Assembly: GCA_021841155.1 (NCBI GenBank)
Contig: JAKBVU010000002.1
Span: 16,810-80,809 of the forward strand
Source of the DNA: a bacterium
GTDB lineage: Bacteria > Patescibacteriota > Saccharimonadia > Saccharimonadales > UBA4665
Reading direction: 5' to 3'
DNA: 64,000 nt
Shown one piece after another: positions 7,900 through 16,672 of this stretch (its first letter is position 1; each line of letters opens with the position of its first letter). The translations under genes were made by a program, and so were the position numbers. Below the pieces are notes generated by a model. The model was not told the DNA's origin, searched no databases, and saw only the letters and a list, made by a program, of their open reading frames with translations.

Positions 7900-9660
7900 T
7901 CAATTTGTCACCATGGATCTTTTAACCTCCCATTGGTTAATATTATTAAATATATCACTGGTTGAATTAATATCTTTTTCTAGTATGTTTTTAATTGGAA
8001 AATGAGCATCTAAAGTATAACCGGGTTGAAATAATCCTATCGCTGGCACATCTTTTTGCCAATCAGCTAAAAAATGAGCATATTTAATAATACGAACAGC
8101 CTGATTAAGTGTTATTCGAGCAGTCTCTAACGATCGATCAGCCGATGAATTATTATATTCTGAAAAATTAAGACTATTTAAAAGCTGTGGATTTGCCTGA
8201 GAACCATCCCAATAAACAAACTCATCTGGATCAACCCCAATTGAAATAGAATTAATTAAACTCTGGTATTGATGATACTGTAAAGTAATCGCAAACTCAT
8301 TGAGATCTTCAAAATTAGGCATTATCTTAACACCAATTAATTTATAATCACTTTTTAACTGATCAAATATCAAATGATTTAAAGGTGTATTGGTTAAATT
8401 AACACTAAAGCTTAACAATTGACCTTTAAGGTAAAGAAAGTGTTTTGCTCCAAATTTATAACCCAACGAAGTCAAGATCTTTATCGCTTCAGTGGGATTG
8501 TAACTGGCTTCATTAAATTTAGAATTATAGGCTAATTGACCAACTAGCAAAGGTCCGAAAACTTGATGGGTTGGAAAACCTAATCGATTAATCAAAGATT
8601 GAACATTAGTAGCTAATTCTAAGGCCTGTCTAATTCGAGGATTGTTAAAAGGTGCGACATTATTCTTAAAAAATAAATATGTACCGGCTGTAAAAAGAAA
8701 ATTATATTGGTAAACTTGACTTAAATTTTTAATCCTATCAGATTGTAAATTAAGTGCCACATTAACTTGATTACTATTAAAAGCAGCTGTTAATAAATTA
8801 TTGTTCGGATAAGTTTTAATGATTAGTTGTTTAATTTTAGGTTGACCTAAAAAATAATTCGGATTAGCTACTAAGGAAATTTCAGCTTGACTATTAAGTG
8901 GATTACTACCATTAATATTAATGGTTTGCCACTTAAAAGGTCCTGACCCGACTGGTTGAAACGTACTAAAATTATCTGACCGAAGATCAACTGGTGGAAC
9001 ATTTTTTAGTAAATTTTCGGGCACAATACCGTTAGTCAAAGAATAAACAAAAGAAGCTAGCTGATTGGGTAAATTAAATTCAACCGTACTATTATTTAAA
9101 GCTTTAACGCTAACACCACTAAAACTATTGCTTAAGGCTGATCCGACATCAGGATTTTTAATCAGATTATAGGTAAAAACAACGTCTCGAGCCGTCAAAG
9201 GTAACCCATTTGACCATAATAAATTAGGTCTAAGTTTAACTATATATTGTTGACCATGATTTTTAATCTGATAACCACTAGCCAAATCACCAACTAATTG
9301 ATTTTTTTGATTATAAGTAAATAAACTAGCGTAAAGTAACTTAGAAACAGAAGAATCAACACTAGAAGTAGCAAACAAAGGATTAGAATTGGTGTAGGTA
9401 CCACTTAAACCTAAACTTAAAACTCCACCTGGAACGAACCGAATAGTTTGAAAATAATTATTTAAATCAATGAACTGAATAAACAACAAAACAAAAGTTA
9501 TAATAACTAAACCCAACCAAACCATCACAAATCGTAAAGATTTTTTTAAATTTTTAGTACGGTCAAACAAATCATCTTCAATCAAAGAAGCAATAAAAGT
9601 CAACAACTCATTAACCTGGTTGGTTAGTCGCTCAACAAACCTCAAAAAGTTTTTTTTCAT
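7900..9660 (-). CDS. Membrane-anchored peptide-binding protein (SBP family 5)
   Basis: 586 aa. A cytoplasmic N-terminus of about 42 residues and one membrane helix (about 43-65) replace the usual lipoprotein signal. The rest matches oligopeptide/dipeptide-binding family 5: LLYASLFTYN, the VVKLRP-like strand with LLWSNGLPLTARDVVFTYNLI, VGSGPFKW, and RQALELATN. The family delivers peptides or other solutes to ABC permeases. No permease or ATPase genes are next to it; secG and a small holin-like gene lie upstream. Given the anchor and the lone setting, it may instead bind ligand for a non-ABC role. Start is ATG, 10 nt after the secG stop. Confidence 0.85.
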   Translation of the reverse strand: MKKNFLRFVERLTNQVNELLTFIASLIEDDLFDRTKNLKKSLRFVMVWLGLVIITFVLLFIQFIDLNNYFQTIRFVPGGVLSLGLSGTYTNSNPLFATSSVDSSVSKLLYASLFTYNQKNQLVGDLASGYQIKNHGQQYIVKLRPNLLWSNGLPLTARDVVFTYNLIKNPDVGSALSNSFSGVSVKALNNSTVEFNLPNQLASFVYSLTNGIVPENLLKNVPPVDLRSDNFSTFQPVGSGPFKWQTININGSNPLNSQAEISLVANPNYFLGQPKIKQLIIKTYPNNNLLTAAFNSNQVNVALNLQSDRIKNLSQVYQYNFLFTAGTYLFFKNNVAPFNNPRIRQALELATNVQSLINRLGFPTHQVFGPLLVGQLAYNSKFNEASYNPTEAIKILTSLGYKFGAKHFLYLKGQLLSFSVNLTNTPLNHLIFDQLKSDYKLIGVKIMPNFEDLNEFAITLQYHQYQSLINSISIGVDPDEFVYWDGSQANPQLLNSLNFSEYNNSSADRSLETARITLNQAVRIIKYAHFLADWQKDVPAIGLFQPGYTLDAHFPIKNILEKDINSTSDIFNNINQWEVKRSMVTN

Positions 9661-9670
9661 CTAAGTAAAA

Positions 9671-9889
9671 CTATTTTTTAATAGTAACGCTCAAAATTAA
9701 TGCTAAACAAAAAACAACAGCTAAAAAAATGGTTAATTGAAAGATGGTTTTTTCAACCCCTCTTCTTTTAGTATTAACTTCAGCAGCTGAGCTAGTACCA
9801 GCACCCAACGAAGCACCTCTGGTTTGAATTAAAATTAAAATTGCAATTAAAACACTGCTTATAATTGAAATGTAGTTATAAATGGTCAT
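9671..9889 (-). CDS. secG: Protein translocase subunit SecG
   Basis: 72 aa with two membrane helices around a short loop, and the SecG signature LIQTRGASLGAG followed by KRRGVEKTIFQLT. SecG assists SecYE in preprotein export. The start overlaps the upstream holin-like gene by 4 nt (ATGA type), indicating an operon. Confidence 0.92.
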   Translation of the reverse strand: MTIYNYISIISSVLIAILILIQTRGASLGAGTSSAAEVNTKRRGVEKTIFQLTIFLAVVFCLALILSVTIKK

Positions 9890-10254
9890 TTTTGCCTTTC
9901 ATCTAAAAAAGTACTTACTAAATAGTTTAGCAAACCAATTACCATACCTGCAAATATTGCACTTGTAAAATCTTTAATCTCTAAGCCTGGAAAAAATCGA
10001 CAAACTAGATAGATTAATAATCCATTAATGATAATCATGAATAATCCTAAACTAATCATAATTGCCGGCAAAGATAAAATTATTAATATTGGCTTTAAGA
10101 CAATATTAATAATTGCAAGTAAAAAGCCCGCCAAGATTAATTCACCTAAATGACTAACTACATTAAAGTTTTGATTCAAAAATCTAACTGTAATTAATAA
10201 ACCTAAGCTAGCAATCAACCATCTTAAAATAAAGCGAGCAATTTTATTTAACAT
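9886..10254 (-). CDS. Four-TM membrane protein, phage-holin-4-like (PF04020 type)
   Basis: 122 aa with four hydrophobic helices and the family features NxVLKPILIILSLPA and a closing LNYLVSTFL. PF04020 proteins are widespread small membrane proteins named for a holin resemblance; their cellular role is not established. It lies between pepP and secG with 3-4 nt spacing or overlap, so it is co-transcribed. Confidence 0.8.
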   Translation of the reverse strand: MLNKIARFILRWLIASLGLLITVRFLNQNFNVVSHLGELILAGFLLAIINIVLKPILIILSLPAIMISLGLFMIIINGLLIYLVCRFFPGLEIKDFTSAIFAGMVIGLLNYLVSTFLDERQK

Positions 10255-10258
10255 TTTC

Positions 10259-11470
10259 TTAACCTAAATTATAAGGATAATGACTTAACAAGCGACAGTC
10301 GTTAGCAGTAATCAATACATCATCTTCAATTCTAACACCAAAACCATTTTTTTCAAGATAAAAACCTGGTTCGATAGTAATAATCATTCCTGGTTTTAAA
10401 GTTTGGTTATAATTTCCTACATCATGAACATCTAGCCCTAAAAAATGACTGACAGCATGAGGATAATAATTTTTAACTAATGATTTATCTCTTTTGGTTA
10501 AAATTTTTAATCTAATCAAAGCCTCAAAAATCAAATTAAAAACTCTTTGTTCAAGATCATGATAACTTAAACCCGGTTTTAAAATATCTATAGCTTGATC
10601 ATGAATTTCTAAAACAGATTCATAAACGGCTTTTTTCAAACCTTTAATCGGAACGGCTGAAAAAGTTCTGGATAAATCGGCTGCATAATGATTATATTCA
10701 GCTCCAATATCAACTACAATTAAATCATTGGGCTTAATTGGTTGATTATTAACTGTATAGTGTGGCAAAACAGCATTACGGCCACTAGCTACAATTGGAT
10801 TAAAAGCATGTCGACTAGCTTGTCGACAAAAAACATCATTAATATCGGCTTGTAATTGATTTTCATTTTTATAATTTTGAAGATTATGATCAATTCTCAA
10901 AAAAGCTTCCTCTGTAATATCAATAGCTTTTTGAATAGCCAATACTTCTTCATCGCTTTTAATTTGTCTTAGCCCAGACAATAATTCATTAAGATTAAAT
11001 TGAGTTAACGGTAGTTTAAGAGACATGATGATTTCTTGTAAATTTAAACTTGCCGGATTCAACCAAAAACCAGACTGTTGATCATAAGATTGATTAGTTT
11101 TAATTAAACCAATTTTTTTAAACTTATGGCCTAAATCTTTTAATAACTCTAGGCCTTGGCGATAATTTAAAATATGATTAATTCCACTAATTTGACTAAT
11201 TTGAGCAAAATTATACTGGCCTTCAAATATATCTTGGTAATTACTATGATCAGCTAAAACTAACCACTCATTTTGACTATCCATAACTAACCAAGCTTGA
11301 GGTAAATCTAAACCTGTTAAATACCAAAAATTACTGTCTTGAATAAATTCATAAGCTTCATCTGATTTTTTCTGTAATAATGCATTAGCTGTAAGAACCA
11401 TTAAACTGTCATTTGATAATAAATTTCTTAATTTAGACCGATTTTCTGAAAAAAAACTTTGATTTAACAT
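10259..11470 (-). CDS. pepP: Xaa-Pro aminopeptidase (M24B)
   Basis: 403 aa. The N-terminal AMP_N domain (about 1-130) is followed by the pita-bread catalytic domain. All five metal ligands are visible: D in VVDIGAEY, D in AADLSRTF, H in AVSHFLGLDVHD, E in TIEPGFY and E in GVRIEDDVLI. It removes N-terminal residues before proline, using two Mn ions. It heads a run pepP - holin-like - secG - SBP on the reverse strand. Length is normal for PepP. Confidence 0.93.
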   Translation of the reverse strand: MLNQSFFSENRSKLRNLLSNDSLMVLTANALLQKKSDEAYEFIQDSNFWYLTGLDLPQAWLVMDSQNEWLVLADHSNYQDIFEGQYNFAQISQISGINHILNYRQGLELLKDLGHKFKKIGLIKTNQSYDQQSGFWLNPASLNLQEIIMSLKLPLTQFNLNELLSGLRQIKSDEEVLAIQKAIDITEEAFLRIDHNLQNYKNENQLQADINDVFCRQASRHAFNPIVASGRNAVLPHYTVNNQPIKPNDLIVVDIGAEYNHYAADLSRTFSAVPIKGLKKAVYESVLEIHDQAIDILKPGLSYHDLEQRVFNLIFEALIRLKILTKRDKSLVKNYYPHAVSHFLGLDVHDVGNYNQTLKPGMIITIEPGFYLEKNGFGVRIEDDVLITANDCRLLSHYPYNLG

Positions 11471-11507
11471 AAATAAAAACCCATGACAATCAGTATAGCA
11501 AAATATC

Positions 11508-13010
11508 TCACAAATATTTTTTTATAATTTTAGCTTTTTGAGAACCAATAAATTGAACCAAATCTTTTTCAGTCGTTTTTTTAATCTGATCAACTGAACC
11601 ATATTTTTTAAGAAGCTTACGTTTAGTTACAGGCCCAATATCAATAATGTTATCTAAACTAGACTTTAATGAATTTTGTCTTTTTAAAACAGAATGGTAG
11701 CTAACCGCAAAGCGATGACTCTCGTCGCGAACTCTTTGTAATAATTTAATTAAAGCTAAATTTTTATCTATATTTAAAACTAAAAAATTATCTGTCTGTT
11801 GAATGATAATATTATATTTTTTAACAAACTCCTGATTCAATTCAATCAAACTAGCCGGCTGACCATCTAAAGAACTTTGCTGAATAATAATCTGCTCATT
11901 TTTTTTAGCTAAGCCAATGAATGGAACTTGAAAATTTTTTCTTAAATTTCTAGCTTCAATAGCTGCACTTAATTGACCTTTTCCACCATCAATTAAGATT
12001 AAATCTGGCTGACCCCAATTTGATAAATTTTTATCTGAAAAACGACGAAAAATTGTTTCTTTCATATTATAAAAATCATTATTATGGTCAATTTTAGTCT
12101 TAAATTTACGGTAATCAACTTTAGAACTAACACCGTTAATAAAAACTACCATACTAGCCACAACGTTCGTACCTGACATATGAGAAATATCATAACCTTC
12201 AATCCGTTGAATAAGATTTTCTAAATTCAATAAAGTCATTAATTGAGTAATAGCTTCATCTTTTTTTAAATCAGAGAATTCATGTCTATGAAACATAACT
12301 TGATCATTTAGTTGTTTTAAAGCTATTAACTGATTTCTAACCTTAGCAGCAGCTTCAAATTTCTGATGACCAGCCAGTTGATTCATGGTTTTAGTTAAAT
12401 CGGTTTCAATTTTTTGTTGTTTACCTTCAATCACCATCATTAATTTTCTTAGATTAGATCGATAAACACTTAAAGGTGTTTTGTTTCGTCCTAAACCAGG
12501 ATCAAGACCTAAATAATAATCTAAAGTAACTTTATTTTGATTTTTACTGATAGCATAAGGAAAGATTTTTCTTAAAAATTTTAAAGCTAATTTAATTTGT
12601 ACTCCGTTGAGATAAGGACCAAAGTATTTTGCTCCATCATCTAAGGGTCGACGAGTCAAAACAACAGTTGGATATAAACTATCATAATCTATTCGAATAT
12701 AATTTAAAGATTTATCATCTCTAAGTAAAATATTATACTTTGGCAAATAACGTCGAATCATTTCAGCTTCTAAGAAAAAAGCCTCTAACTCACTTTCAAC
12801 TTCCATATAATCTAAATCTGTAATCTCATTAATTAACGCTTTAGTTTTAGCGTCTTTCTGTTCGATATTTTGAAAATATTGCTTAACTCTATTTTTTAAT
12901 TTTTTGGCCTTACCAACATAAATAATTATTTCGTTCTGATCTTTATATAAATAAATTCCAGGAGATAAAGGCAAATTATTGATCTTATTTTTTAAATTTA
13001 AATTAGGCAT
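11508..13010 (-). CDS. uvrC: Excinuclease ABC subunit C
   Basis: 500 aa, about 100 shorter than the E. coli protein. Domains in order: GIY-YIG nuclease (SPGIYLYKDQ, IIYVGKAKKLKNRV), a UVR motif (HQKFEAAAKVRNQL) that contacts UvrB, the RNase H-like nuclease domain (GYDISHMSGTNVVASMVV, LILIDGGKGQL) and a C-terminal helix-hairpin-helix (DIGPVTKRKLLKKYGS). It makes both incisions in nucleotide-excision repair. uvrA is also in this window at 16.7-19.5 kb; uvrB is not. Overlaps trhO by 8 nt. Confidence 0.95.
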   Translation of the reverse strand: MPNLNLKNKINNLPLSPGIYLYKDQNEIIIYVGKAKKLKNRVKQYFQNIEQKDAKTKALINEITDLDYMEVESELEAFFLEAEMIRRYLPKYNILLRDDKSLNYIRIDYDSLYPTVVLTRRPLDDGAKYFGPYLNGVQIKLALKFLRKIFPYAISKNQNKVTLDYYLGLDPGLGRNKTPLSVYRSNLRKLMMVIEGKQQKIETDLTKTMNQLAGHQKFEAAAKVRNQLIALKQLNDQVMFHRHEFSDLKKDEAITQLMTLLNLENLIQRIEGYDISHMSGTNVVASMVVFINGVSSKVDYRKFKTKIDHNNDFYNMKETIFRRFSDKNLSNWGQPDLILIDGGKGQLSAAIEARNLRKNFQVPFIGLAKKNEQIIIQQSSLDGQPASLIELNQEFVKKYNIIIQQTDNFLVLNIDKNLALIKLLQRVRDESHRFAVSYHSVLKRQNSLKSSLDNIIDIGPVTKRKLLKKYGSVDQIKKTTEKDLVQFIGSQKAKIIKKYL

Positions 13011-13899
13011 TAGTTGGCAGTGAAGATTTGGTCTGACATGCTAAAGAACAAAAAAGATTTTTATCCTGGCAATCAGGACAAATAATTAATAATTTATTAC
13101 ATTTTTTATTAGAACAATTAGCATAATTAGAGGTTTTTTTTCGACAATGACAACATTTAGCAATATCCTTAGTCTTAGAACTAAATTTAAGACCCATCCG
13201 GCCATCAAAAGTATACATAGAACCCTGCCAATAACCATTATTACCATAAACAGAACCATACTTTTCGATTCCACCATCAATCTGATAAACATCTTTAAAA
13301 CCATACTTTTTCATTAAAACAGTCAAAACTTCACACCTAATGCCTCCAGTACAATATGTAATAACAGTTTTATCTTTTAAATGATTGTATTTTGGTTTTT
13401 TTAATTCAACTTTAAATTCTCTAGTATAATTTACTTCTGGTATTACAGCATTTTTAAAACGACCAGTCTCAGCTTCGTATTGATTTCGACCATCAAAAAA
13501 AACTACCTCAGAATTTTTATTCTTAACAAGATCATGAACTTGTTGGGGACTTAAATGACGACCACCACCAACAAGTCCACGATCATTAACTTTTAATATG
13601 TCTTTTAAACCGAAAGTAACGATTTCATCTCTGACTTTAACACTTAAACGAGGAAAATCTTGATCCGTACCATCACTCCATTTATAACTTATATCACGAA
13701 ATTGATCATAAGTTTTATTATTTTTAACATACTTTTTTAAATCAACCTCTTGACCACCTAAAATTCCATTAATACCATGTTCGGCAATAATAATTCTACC
13801 CTTTAAATTCAAGGATTGAGCTAATGTCTGTTGCCACAATCGAATTGCTTCAGGATCTTTAATAGGTCTAAAAATATAGAATAATATAATTTTATACAT
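13003..13899 (-). CDS. trhO: tRNA uridine-34 hydroxylase (rhodanese family, YceA)
   Basis: 298 aa. An N-terminal acylphosphatase-like domain precedes a rhodanese domain with active-site loop YCTGGIRCE, and a Cys-rich tail with several CxxC or CxxxC pairs that likely binds zinc. TrhO makes 5-hydroxyuridine at the wobble position of certain tRNAs. MnmA and IscS, which act on wobble uridine of other tRNAs, are also in the window. Overlaps uvrC; the next gene upstream ends 8 nt away. Confidence 0.9.
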   Translation of the reverse strand: MYKIILFYIFRPIKDPEAIRLWQQTLAQSLNLKGRIIIAEHGINGILGGQEVDLKKYVKNNKTYDQFRDISYKWSDGTDQDFPRLSVKVRDEIVTFGLKDILKVNDRGLVGGGRHLSPQQVHDLVKNKNSEVVFFDGRNQYEAETGRFKNAVIPEVNYTREFKVELKKPKYNHLKDKTVITYCTGGIRCEVLTVLMKKYGFKDVYQIDGGIEKYGSVYGNNGYWQGSMYTFDGRMGLKFSSKTKDIAKCCHCRKKTSNYANCSNKKCNKLLIICPDCQDKNLFCSLACQTKSSLPTNA

Positions 13900-13907
13900 A
13901 TTAAAAA

Positions 13908-15260
13908 TTATATCTTAAAAATTAATAATATTAAGATTAAAACTACTAATAAAGCAATAACAATTAATAAACTAACATCAAGACTAGTCCATGATCCTAA
14001 TGAAAAATCTGGTCGTTGAACATTCTTTTCTTTTAAATTTTTTGACGGTAGATTTATAGTGTCTTTATTTTTAATCTGAACTTTTTCTTCAATTAACTGA
14101 TCAAATTGCTGGAAATTAGGTGGATCAATTTGATGAATTTGATCTCTTAAATCTTTCAAAAGAGGATCTCTTTCAAAATCTTTTTGGTGTTCTAATAATT
14201 CATATTTTAAATATTCTTCAATCGTACCAGTTCGTAAATATTCCTCGACTACTCTTTTCAGACCATTTAATGAAATTTCACGATTAAGATAAATAGTCTT
14301 AAGGCTGGCTCCTTCTACTTTAATATTGCTAGCTAAATTTAAATATTCTCGTTCATTAAGACGAATTTTAGGAGCTTCAATATTTTGGACTAATTTTTTC
14401 TTTGCTTCAAAATTATTTTTTATTGGATTAATTAAATTTTCTTTTTTTACAGCTATTTTTTTCTCTATCTTTTCAGTTTTTTCTATCTTATCAGGATGAT
14501 TCGTTCGTAAAGACTTCTCTAAATCTTCTATCATAATAGTTTTCTCGTATACAGCCTGCTCTAAAACTGTAATATTATTTAGTAATAGTTTATCATTATT
14601 CTCTAATTTAGTTAATTGAGGTTGTGTTTCGTATATTTGACGAGACAAATCATCAATAAAACTTTTTTTTGAATTGTCAGGACGAGGCTTTAAAATATGA
14701 GTCATCGACTTAGTATTAACTTGTGGTTTTTCTAAATCACTGGTTTGATTTATTGTGACCGTACTGGGTTCCTCGTCTAAATCATTTATTTGACTAATTC
14801 GATTTAAATTAATTCTATTAACCGTTTCTTCAAAAACTGGTATTAATTCCCCACTGTTAGATAAATCTTCTAAAAACTTAAAACTATAAGGGAAATCTAA
14901 ACGAACGTCCTCATTTAATTGATTTAATTGATGTCTAGCAATTTGAGAAATAACTATTTTAGATTGATTATTATCTAGTTCTTCGACTATTAAAGTTTCG
15001 TCTGCATCTGGTTCAAATTCTAAGCTATCATGGTCAATTATTGACTGATCGTTATCGTTTTGTTTGATTTCAAAAAATTCAGATAAATCTTGATCAAATG
15101 ATTCATTATCTTCTTGAACCTCATCTAATAATTTTTTTTTATTAAAAAAACTACGCCAATTAAAATTCTTTTTTATTTTAATTGATTGATTTTCTAGATC
15201 TTCATCATCTTCATCGTCTTCGTCAACTTCAATATCTGACCGACCAGATCTGTATTCCAT
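13908..15260 (-). CDS. Acidic tail-anchored protein of unknown function
   Basis: 450 aa, no family recognised. The first 130 residues are extremely acidic (DEDDEDDEDLEN and similar). The middle holds predicted coiled-coil stretches rich in E, K, L and N, and residues about 325-375 look like a small helical domain (KTIYLNREISLNGLKRVVEEYL). A single hydrophobic segment at the very C-terminus (about 425-449) would anchor it with the bulk in the cytoplasm. It sits between rplY and trhO and is probably co-transcribed with them. It could be a membrane-tethered scaffold; this is only a topology-based guess. Confidence 0.7.
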   Translation of the reverse strand: MEYRSGRSDIEVDEDDEDDEDLENQSIKIKKNFNWRSFFNKKKLLDEVQEDNESFDQDLSEFFEIKQNDNDQSIIDHDSLEFEPDADETLIVEELDNNQSKIVISQIARHQLNQLNEDVRLDFPYSFKFLEDLSNSGELIPVFEETVNRINLNRISQINDLDEEPSTVTINQTSDLEKPQVNTKSMTHILKPRPDNSKKSFIDDLSRQIYETQPQLTKLENNDKLLLNNITVLEQAVYEKTIMIEDLEKSLRTNHPDKIEKTEKIEKKIAVKKENLINPIKNNFEAKKKLVQNIEAPKIRLNEREYLNLASNIKVEGASLKTIYLNREISLNGLKRVVEEYLRTGTIEEYLKYELLEHQKDFERDPLLKDLRDQIHQIDPPNFQQFDQLIEEKVQIKNKDTINLPSKNLKEKNVQRPDFSLGSWTSLDVSLLIVIALLVVLILILLIFKI

Positions 15261-15302
15261 AATAGCCTAATTATAAACTGACAAATTAAAAAATAAAACT
15301 TC

Positions 15303-15980
15303 TTAAGCTTCTTCTTTTGGTGGTACTTCAGTCTCTGATGATTCTTCTGTTTGATTATCTTGAACTTCTTCATCACCAGCCAAAGAATTATTAGCCGCTT
15401 CAACTGCACTAGGCTCGTAAACAGATACTACACTTTGACTAACATCGGTCTTAATAGTCACGTTATCTGGCACAATCAATTCTTCAACCGTAATATGATC
15501 ACCAACTGAAATTAATTTTTCAGCATCATAATATATTATATCTGGCAAATCTTTTGGTAATGCTTCAACTTCAACAGTTTCTAAGTGTTCGATCACCAAT
15601 AAACCTGAGCGTTCAGCTGGTGAAGATTCATTACCTTCTTGGTAAAGTGGCTTTAATGGGATTTCTGCTTCAACTATTTGATTTTCTTCAATAGCACTGA
15701 AAACAACATGATTAATTCTTTGTTTAGTCGTTAAATAAGAAACTTCTTTAATAAGAGTTGTTAATTGCTTATTTTTATCGTCAATCATAACAACTGGATG
15801 ATGTTTACCGGCTGTTTGAACAACCTTAACTACATCATTAAAAGCTGCTTGTGCAATAATAGATTGATGGCCATGATCATTAATGACGATTGGCACTATA
15901 CCATCTGAATAAAGTTTTTTAACTTGTTTCCCCACGATTTTTCGGTTCTGATATTTTAACTGAACTTGATCACTGGACAT
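15303..15980 (-). CDS. rplY: 50S ribosomal protein L25 (CTC form)
   Basis: 225 aa. The N-terminal 5S-rRNA-binding domain (about 5-95) is followed by the CTC/TL5 beta domain (about 95-190) and an acidic tail rich in E, ending PPKEEA. L25 binds 5S rRNA in the large subunit. AAGGAG is 11 nt before the ATG, and an extended -10 (TGATATAAT) precedes it. Confidence 0.92.
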   Translation of the reverse strand: MSSDQVQLKYQNRKIVGKQVKKLYSDGIVPIVINDHGHQSIIAQAAFNDVVKVVQTAGKHHPVVMIDDKNKQLTTLIKEVSYLTTKQRINHVVFSAIEENQIVEAEIPLKPLYQEGNESSPAERSGLLVIEHLETVEVEALPKDLPDIIYYDAEKLISVGDHITVEELIVPDNVTIKTDVSQSVVSVYEPSAVEAANNSLAGDEEVQDNQTEESSETEVPPKEEA

Positions 15981-16004
15981 ATTAATTTTCTCTCCTTAAT
16001 TTAT

Positions 16005-16013
16005 ATTATATCA
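16005..16013 (-). promoter_or_regulatory. Extended -10 promoter of rplY
   Basis: TGATATAAT on the reverse strand, 24 nt before the rplY ATG, with an AAGGAG ribosome-binding site in between. The gap between rplY and the divergent DedA gene is only 77 nt. Confidence 0.55.
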
Positions 16014-16022
16014 AATTTTAAG

Positions 16023-16051
16023 TAGACAGATAAATTTTTTCTTAATACAAT
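16023..16051 (+). promoter_or_regulatory. Promoter of the DedA-family gene, leaderless type
   Basis: TAGACA (16023-16028), a 17-nt spacer, TACAAT (16046-16051), then 6 nt to the ATG at 16058. This is the cleanest example of the leaderless arrangement in the window. Confidence 0.65.
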
Positions 16052-16057
16052 AGTAAG

Positions 16058-16672
16058 ATGTTTAATGCGACACATTTATTAGAAATCGGTGGCTTGTGGC
16101 TTCTAGCAACTTTTATTTTTACTGAGGTTGGATTATTTTTAGGCTTTATTTTACCTGGTGATACCTTAGTTTTAACAGCTGGTGTTTTAGCTAAAGAAGG
16201 CAAATTTGCTTTATCTTCTACAATTATCGTAATCGCTTTAGCCGCGATTGCTGGCGATAATCTAGCTTATTGGATTGGCCATCATTTGGGACCCAAAGTC
16301 TTTACTAAGCCAGACAGTTTATTACTCAGAAAAAGTCATATTGATCGAGCTGAAAAATTTTACGAAAAATATGGTTCTAAAACCGTATTAATTGCTCATT
16401 TTTTTCCAGTTATTCGATCATTTTCTCCTCTTCTTGCTGGAGTTGGAAAAATGAATTATTTAAAATACTTACTATTTGACGTTATAGGTGATATCGCTTG
16501 GTCGATTATTGTTACTTTACTTGGTTATTATGTTGCTTCCAGAATACCTGGTATCAATAATTATATTAATATTGTACTAGCAGCTATTATAGCTATTTCA
16601 ATTATCCCAGTAGGTTGGCATCTTTATCAAAGATATCAAAAAAATAAAATAAATTCTCAAAAAAATAATTAA
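16058..16672 (+). CDS. DedA-family membrane protein
   Basis: 204 aa, five or six hydrophobic helices. DedA/VTT features: E23 in the first half-helix, the reentrant-loop motif LPGDTLVL, and the second loop HFFPVIRSFSPLLAGVGKM with the conserved Arg. DedA proteins act as lipid flippases or transporters (undecaprenyl-phosphate and phosphatidylethanolamine recycling) and need the proton motive force. The gene ends convergently with uvrA, overlapping it by 4 nt. Confidence 0.9.
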   Translation: MFNATHLLEIGGLWLLATFIFTEVGLFLGFILPGDTLVLTAGVLAKEGKFALSSTIIVIALAAIAGDNLAYWIGHHLGPKVFTKPDSLLLRKSHIDRAEKFYEKYGSKTVLIAHFFPVIRSFSPLLAGVGKMNYLKYLLFDVIGDIAWSIIVTLLGYYVASRIPGINNYINIVLAAIIAISIIPVGWHLYQRYQKNKINSQKNN

